In this document: in pieces, positions 6,578-9,424 of the stretch | Layout: each line of letters opens with the position of its first letter | Numbering within the stretch: position 1 is the first letter of the stretch | Assembly: GCA_030045175.1 (NCBI GenBank) | Contig: JASIBM010000260.1 | Location: 1-9,424 of the forward strand | Direction of reading: 5' to 3' | Length of the DNA: 9,424 nt | From: Streptosporangiaceae bacterium | GTDB taxonomy: Bacteria > Actinomycetota > Actinomycetes > Streptosporangiales > Streptosporangiaceae | Program-made: the position numbers and the translations under genes | The notes under the pieces: model-generated | Databases searched by the model: none | What the model was told of the DNA's origin: nothing | Seen by the model: only the letters and a program-made list of their open reading frames with translations

Positions 6578-7386
6578 CGGCTCACCTGATAGACGTTCTC
6601 ATCTAGCCACGCGCCGAACCGGTCCCTGTCCCTGCTGATCGCGTCCCATGCGAGGTAGAAGTCGTTATCCCTGGCCGAGTAGTCGAGGGCGTAGGACGGA
6701 TGCGCCCCGCCGGGTGCCAGCGCGACGAAGCTGAGCGCCCAGGACGGCAGCACCACGGCGCCTGGCTGCGGGTCGAGCACGTCGACCACCTCCTCCACAG
6801 TGGCTACCGACCGGGCCGCGGCGAGCACGGCCTCCTTTTGCACCCCGGTGATCCCCCAGTACTGCACGTTGCCGAGCCGGTCGGCGCGCTGCGCGTGGAT
6901 CACGGCCACGTCTGGCCGTAGCGCAGCGACCGCGGTCAGCCGCTCCCCGGTGAACGGGCAGGTGATCTCAGCCACGCCTGAGGTGCGCGTGGCCAGGCTG
7001 GTGCCCCGGTACCCGCGCAGGATCGCGAACGGCAGGCCGGACGCGCCGGCCGCGTACCTGTTGGCCATGCCCGCGTGGCTGTGCTCCTCGATCTCAAGCG
7101 GGCCAGGCCAGTCGTGCTCGACGGCGTCCCTGAACCGGTGCAGCGATCCCACGCCCGGATTGCCCGCCCAGGAGAAGACCAGCTTGCGCGCGCACCCCGC
7201 CCCGATGAGCTGGTCGTAGATGATGTCCGGGGTCATCCTGATGAGCGTGAGCTCGCGGCGCCGCTGCCTGATCACCTCATGGCCGGCCGCGTGCGGGATC
7301 AGGTGGGTGAATCCCTCCATCGCGACGGCGTCGCCGTCGCCAATGGTGGCCGCGATCGCCTCGGCCAGCGACACGATCTCTGCCAC
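6574..7386 (-). CDS. pcaI: 3-oxoadipate CoA-transferase alpha subunit (glutaconate-CoA-transferase type)
   Basis: Partner of PcaJ in the 3-oxoadipate CoA-transferase. Read from GTG 7386 it is 270 aa. Visible: SLAEAIAATIGDGDAVAMEGF (6-26), HEVIRQRRRELTLIRMTPDIIYDQLIGAG, the family block VFSWAGNPGVGSLHRFRDAVE (70-90), HSHAGMANRYAAGASGLPF, and RADRLGNVQYWGITG. These place it with GctA/CatI-type alpha chains rather than the GGFG-containing SCOT-type PcaI. The frame remains open to a TTG at 7461, but that extension covers the -10 element and reads MFPWWAYRYRF, unlike the family. GTG 7386 has GGGGAGGG 11 nt upstream, rather far; GTG 7374 is another choice. First gene of the pcaIJHGD operon. Confidence 0.87.
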   Translation of the reverse strand: MAEIVSLAEAIAATIGDGDAVAMEGFTHLIPHAAGHEVIRQRRRELTLIRMTPDIIYDQLIGAGCARKLVFSWAGNPGVGSLHRFRDAVEHDWPGPLEIEEHSHAGMANRYAAGASGLPFAILRGYRGTSLATRTSGVAEITCPFTGERLTAVAALRPDVAVIHAQRADRLGNVQYWGITGVQKEAVLAAARSVATVEEVVDVLDPQPGAVVLPSWALSFVALAPGGAHPSYALDYSARDNDFYLAWDAISRDRDRFGAWLDENVYQVSR

Positions 7387-7436
7387 CTGCGGACCAGCCC
7401 TCCCCAGCGTCGTTACAGCGTCTTTACCGAAACGAT

Positions 7437-7443
7437 ATCTATA
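7437..7443 (-). promoter_or_regulatory. -10 element of the pcaIJHGD operon promoter
   Basis: TATAGAT on the minus strand stands out as an AT-rich block in the roughly 100 nt between pcaC and pcaI. A possible -35, TTGGCG, lies 19 nt upstream and is imperfect, as is common for promoters that need an activator. The start site would be near 7430, about 45 nt before GTG 7386. Confidence 0.5.
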
Positions 7444-7462
7444 GGCCCACCATGGGAACAAC

Positions 7463-7496
7463 CGCCAAGTGAACAGTTGTGCGATCTACGTAGCAC
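7463..7496. promoter_or_regulatory. Candidate operator region upstream of pcaI
   Basis: Two elements. CGCCAAGTGAAC (7463-7474) is the complement of GTTCACTTGGCG, which matches 11 of 12 bases of an element at 2254-2265. GTGC-N10-GCAC (7479-7496) surrounds the self-complementary CTACGTAG (7486-7493), which includes the pcaC stop codon. The minus strand 7493-7479 agrees at 10 of 15 positions with the Pseudomonas PcaR box GTTCGATAATCGCAC as I remember it, including ATCGCAC. The site is about 36-50 nt upstream of the -10, a fit position for an activator. Confidence 0.4.
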
Positions 7497-7866
7497 TCTC
7501 GATCACCTTGGCGGCCACGGCGAAGGCGTGGTTCGCCGCTGGCACGCCCGCGTAGATGGCAACCTGGAGCAGCACCTCCTGGATTTGGCTTACCGTCAGG
7601 CCGTTCCGCAACGCGGCCCTGACGTGCATGGCGAGCTCGGCGTCCTGCCGCAGCACGGCCAGTGCGGTCAGCGTGATCATGCTCCGCTCGGCCCGGGTCA
7701 GCCCCGGCCTTGACCAGATCTCGCCCCAGGCGTACCTGGTGATCAGATCCTGGAACGGAGCCGTGAACCCGGTCGTGCTCGCGACCGCCCGATCCACGTG
7801 ATCGTCACCGAGAACCTCCCTGCGAACCCGCATTCCCTGCTCGGCGCGTTCCTCATCGGTCATCAT
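7486..7866 (-). CDS. pcaC: 4-carboxymuconolactone decarboxylase
   Basis: Decarboxylates 4-carboxymuconolactone to the 3-oxoadipate enol-lactone that PcaD hydrolyses; a small all-helical cytoplasmic enzyme of the CMD/AhpD-like fold. 126 aa, the usual length for a free-standing PcaC. Visible: EQGMRVRREVLGDDHVDRA (9-27), FQDLITRYAWGEIWSRPGLTRAERSMITLTAL, AELAMHVRAALRNGLT and AIYAGVPAANHAF, all lining up end to end with P. putida PcaC as I recall it. That alignment supports a start at ATG 7866 or the adjacent ATG 7863 although the ribosome site is weak. It begins 19 nt after the upstream membrane-protein gene, with no room for a promoter, so it is probably cotranscribed with that gene rather than with pcaD. 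This breaks the usual pcaDC or fused pcaL arrangement. Confidence 0.96.
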   Translation of the reverse strand: MMTDEERAEQGMRVRREVLGDDHVDRAVASTTGFTAPFQDLITRYAWGEIWSRPGLTRAERSMITLTALAVLRQDAELAMHVRAALRNGLTVSQIQEVLLQVAIYAGVPAANHAFAVAAKVIESAT

Positions 7867-7885
7867 GCCGCCAGCCTAGGCCGGG

Positions 7886-8668
7886 CTAAGCTGGCAGGTC
7901 TCCTGACTGTTCCTGGCTGGCCTGCGCGGCGTCCTGGCTGGCCTGCGCAGTCCAGATGGCGTCGGCCGGGGCGGCCACAGGGACGACCGCAGGGACTGCC
8001 CGCGCGGCGCCGGCTGGGGTGACTCCGGCGTCCGGGCTAGTGGTGCCCGCCAGGACGGCGCTCGGCGCCCTGCGGAGCATCATGGCCAGGACGGCAGCGG
8101 TGACCATTGCGGTCAGGTGGCCAACCGCCGCCACGTTCAGGCTGGCCAGGCCCGCGAAGATGTGGCCGACGAAGACCAGCACGGCAAGCACGGCAGCCGC
8201 GCCTGCGCGGGCGGGCCAGGATCCGAAGACGCCTGCGGCGATGATGGCGGCTACCACGATGTAGGAGGGCCCGATGTCGAGGATGTGCGCGAAGGACTGG
8301 GGCAGCAGGCCATGGGCGACCCGGTAGGCCACGATGCCCTCGCTCACCGCGGTCCCGATCACGTGCCCGGCGATGCAGACCACCGTCAGCCTCAGGTTGC
8401 CGAGCGCCCGGTTGGCTCCGAACATCGCGAGCGGGATGAGCACGAGCCAGGCCAGCGGCGCCTCCGACACGAGGAACGCCGAGAGCACGAGGGCCGGCAT
8501 GGGGTGCTGGTGCAAGTTGGCGACGTTCGTGCTTGCCCACAGGCGCAGCGCGGCTGCCCGCTGGGGCCCGAGCAGCGCGGTCGTGAGGTCGCCAGCGGCG
8601 ACCAGGAGCAGGAAGGTCGTGGCGACCGCATACCTGGCGACCAGTGGGCGAAGCGACAGCCAGCGCAT
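7886..8668 (-). CDS. Rhomboid-like multi-pass membrane protein, paralogue B
   Basis: Integral membrane protein of unknown role, 260 aa, with about six hydrophobic segments within residues 10-200. Conserved blocks shared with its neighbour: STNVANL (46-52), FGANRALGNLRL (83-94), GHVIGTAVSEGIVAYR (101-116), DIGPSYIVV (131-139), LAVLVFVGHIF (161-171) and VGHLTAMV (182-189). The layout resembles a rhomboid fold, with Ser135 in GPSY where proteases have GxSG and His184 in a later membrane segment. Whether it cleaves peptides is unknown. Unlike the neighbour it has a C-terminal tail of about 55 residues rich in Ala, Pro and Gln, ending in a duplicated AQASQ. There is no Shine-Dalgarno; TACCAT lies 6 nt before ATG 8668, suggesting a leaderless message. 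pcaC follows after 19 nt. Family call from memory of actinobacterial rhomboid-like proteins. Confidence 0.8.
   Translation of the reverse strand: MRWLSLRPLVARYAVATTFLLLVAAGDLTTALLGPQRAAALRLWASTNVANLHQHPMPALVLSAFLVSEAPLAWLVLIPLAMFGANRALGNLRLTVVCIAGHVIGTAVSEGIVAYRVAHGLLPQSFAHILDIGPSYIVVAAIIAAGVFGSWPARAGAAAVLAVLVFVGHIFAGLASLNVAAVGHLTAMVTAAVLAMMLRRAPSAVLAGTTSPDAGVTPAGAARAVPAVVPVAAPADAIWTAQASQDAAQASQEQSGDLPA
7911..7948. repeat. 17-bp direct repeat in the tail of paralogue B
   Basis: TCCTGGCTGGCCTGCGC at 7911-7927 and 7932-7948, a 21-nt (seven-codon) period. It encodes AQASQ twice in the C-terminal tail, an in-frame expansion like those in pcaH and pcaR. Confidence 0.85.
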
Positions 8669-8674
8669 GCGGCG

Positions 8675-8704
8675 ATGGTAGATAGAGCGATGCTGTTAGC
8701 ACAA
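8675..8704 (-). promoter_or_regulatory. Leaderless-type promoter of paralogue B (and probably pcaC)
   Basis: Minus strand TTGTGC (8704-8699), 18-nt spacer, TACCAT (8680-8675), then 6 nt to ATG 8668. The -10 fits TANNNT and the spacing puts +1 on the A of the start codon. Confidence 0.5.
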
Positions 8705-8758
8705 TGCTGGGGGGCGCACAAGCTCGGCGGCGGATCGGGCGGCTGGCCGCCGGCGGTG

Positions 8759-9409
8759 CTAGACCACCTCGACCACCTCGGCTGGCTCCGGACCGACCGT
8801 GCGGCCGCGCAGGGCCATCGGCACGGCTAGGGTGGCGGCCACCACCATGGCGGTGAAGTGCCCGACCGGCGTCACCTCCAGGCTGGTCATCCCGTAGAAG
8901 ATGTGGCCGACGAACACGAGCACCGCGAGAGTGCCGAGCGCGGTGATGCGGGTCGGCCAGGAGCCGAGCACGGCGGCGGCGACGATCGCAGACACGACGA
9001 CGTAGGACGGGCCGATGTCGATGATGTGCCGGTACGACGCGGGCAGCAGCCCGCTGTCCACGCGATAGGCCAGGATTCCCTCGCTGACCGCCGTGCCGAG
9101 CACGTGCCCGGCGGTGCAGGCCACCAGGAGCCGCAGGTTTCCCAGCACCCGGTTCGCTCCGAACATCGCGCAGATGATGATCACGAGCCACGCGATGGGC
9201 GACTCCGAAGCGACAAACGCGGAGAGAATCAGCGCGGCGACGGGGTGCGACTCCAGGTTGGCCACGTTCGTGCTCGAGTACAGCCGCAGCGCGGCTACCT
9301 GGTGCGGCGTGAGCACGGTGGTGGCGATCGCGCCGACGGCCACCAGGGCAAGAAACGTCAGGGCGACGGCATATCTGGCGGCTAGCTCGCGGACGGGCGG
9401 TATGCGCAT
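8759..9409 (-). CDS. Rhomboid-like multi-pass membrane protein, paralogue A
   Basis: Integral membrane protein, 216 aa. It aligns with the next gene without gaps over the first 200 residues; my hand count is 131 identities. Shared blocks are ARYAVALTFL (11-20), STNVANLESHP (46-56), FGANRVLGNLRL (83-94), GHVLGTAVSEG (101-111), DIGPSYVVV (131-139), LAVLVFVGHIF (161-171) and VGHFTAMV (182-189). About six membrane segments are visible, with Ser135 and His184 as possible rhomboid-type catalytic residues; both are kept in both copies. The tail is short and ends EVVEVV, without the extension of paralogue B. ATG 9409 has no Shine-Dalgarno but TACCCT 6 nt upstream. A 90-nt gap separates it from paralogue B. 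No link to aromatic degradation is known to me. Confidence 0.8.
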   Translation of the reverse strand: MRIPPVRELAARYAVALTFLALVAVGAIATTVLTPHQVAALRLYSSTNVANLESHPVAALILSAFVASESPIAWLVIIICAMFGANRVLGNLRLLVACTAGHVLGTAVSEGILAYRVDSGLLPASYRHIIDIGPSYVVVSAIVAAAVLGSWPTRITALGTLAVLVFVGHIFYGMTSLEVTPVGHFTAMVVAATLAVPMALRGRTVGPEPAEVVEVV

Positions 9410-9415
9410 GGAGAA

Positions 9416-9421
9416 AGGGTA
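9416..9421 (-). promoter_or_regulatory. -10 element for leaderless start of paralogue A
   Basis: TACCCT on the minus strand, a TANNNT hexamer, 6 nt before ATG 9409. The -35 would lie beyond the window edge. Confidence 0.45.
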
Positions 9422-9424
9422 AGG

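Noticed and set aside
5807..7386. IpdAB steroid-ring hydrolase
   Set aside because: The beta chain keeps the catalytic Glu50 that, as I recall, IpdB lacks, and the genes overlap or adjoin pcaH; still worth a phylogeny.
7387..7461. TTG 7461 as the start of pcaI
   Set aside because: The extension overlaps the likely -10 element and encodes aromatic-rich sequence unlike CoA-transferase N-termini.
8037..9191. 384-codon minus-strand open frame across both membrane-protein genes
   Set aside because: It is a shifted frame of the two paralogues with Arg/Ala/His-rich sequence; the paralogous frames align residue by residue and clearly are the coding ones.

Overview
The window is GC-rich, with GC-biased third codon positions and frequent GTG starts. 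It carries a rhomboid-like membrane family that I associate with actinomycetes. Together these point to a high-GC actinomycete (Streptomyces, Streptosporangiales or a relative); no species is claimed. All eleven genes lie on the minus strand, so transcription runs from high to low coordinates. I found no plus-strand gene, RNA gene, IS element or CRISPR array.

In transcription order: (i) 9409-7886, two adjacent paralogous rhomboid-like membrane proteins, about two-thirds identical. Each has a -10 type hexamer exactly 6 nt before its ATG and no Shine-Dalgarno, the pattern of leaderless mRNAs. (ii) 7866-7486, pcaC, starting 19 nt after the second membrane protein stops, so probably on the same transcript. 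(iii) a short promoter region of about 100 nt. (iv) 7386-3542, a compact pcaI-pcaJ-pcaH-pcaG-pcaD operon in which pcaI/J, H/G and G/D overlap by 4 nt. (v) 3437-2499, an IclR-type regulator of the PcaR/PcaU/PobR group. (vi) a 345-nt intergenic region holding a direct-repeat element and a good promoter with a palindrome at its predicted start site. (vii) 2153-1, a Tat/lipoprotein substrate-binding protein and a LivG-type ATPase of a branched-chain-amino-acid-type (HAAT) ABC transporter, the ATPase running off the window.

The central genes encode most of the protocatechuate branch of the beta-ketoadipate pathway: ring cleavage (PcaGH), decarboxylation (PcaC), enol-lactone hydrolysis (PcaD) and CoA transfer to 3-oxoadipate (PcaIJ). 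The cycloisomerase PcaB and the thiolase PcaF are not in the window. The regulator and transporter beside them suggest a unit for importing and degrading an aromatic acid; the substrate is inferred, not shown.

The least explained parts are the tandem rhomboid-like pair joined to pcaC, the shared 12-bp element at two promoters, and the duplicated hairpin-bearing repeat at 2321-2491.
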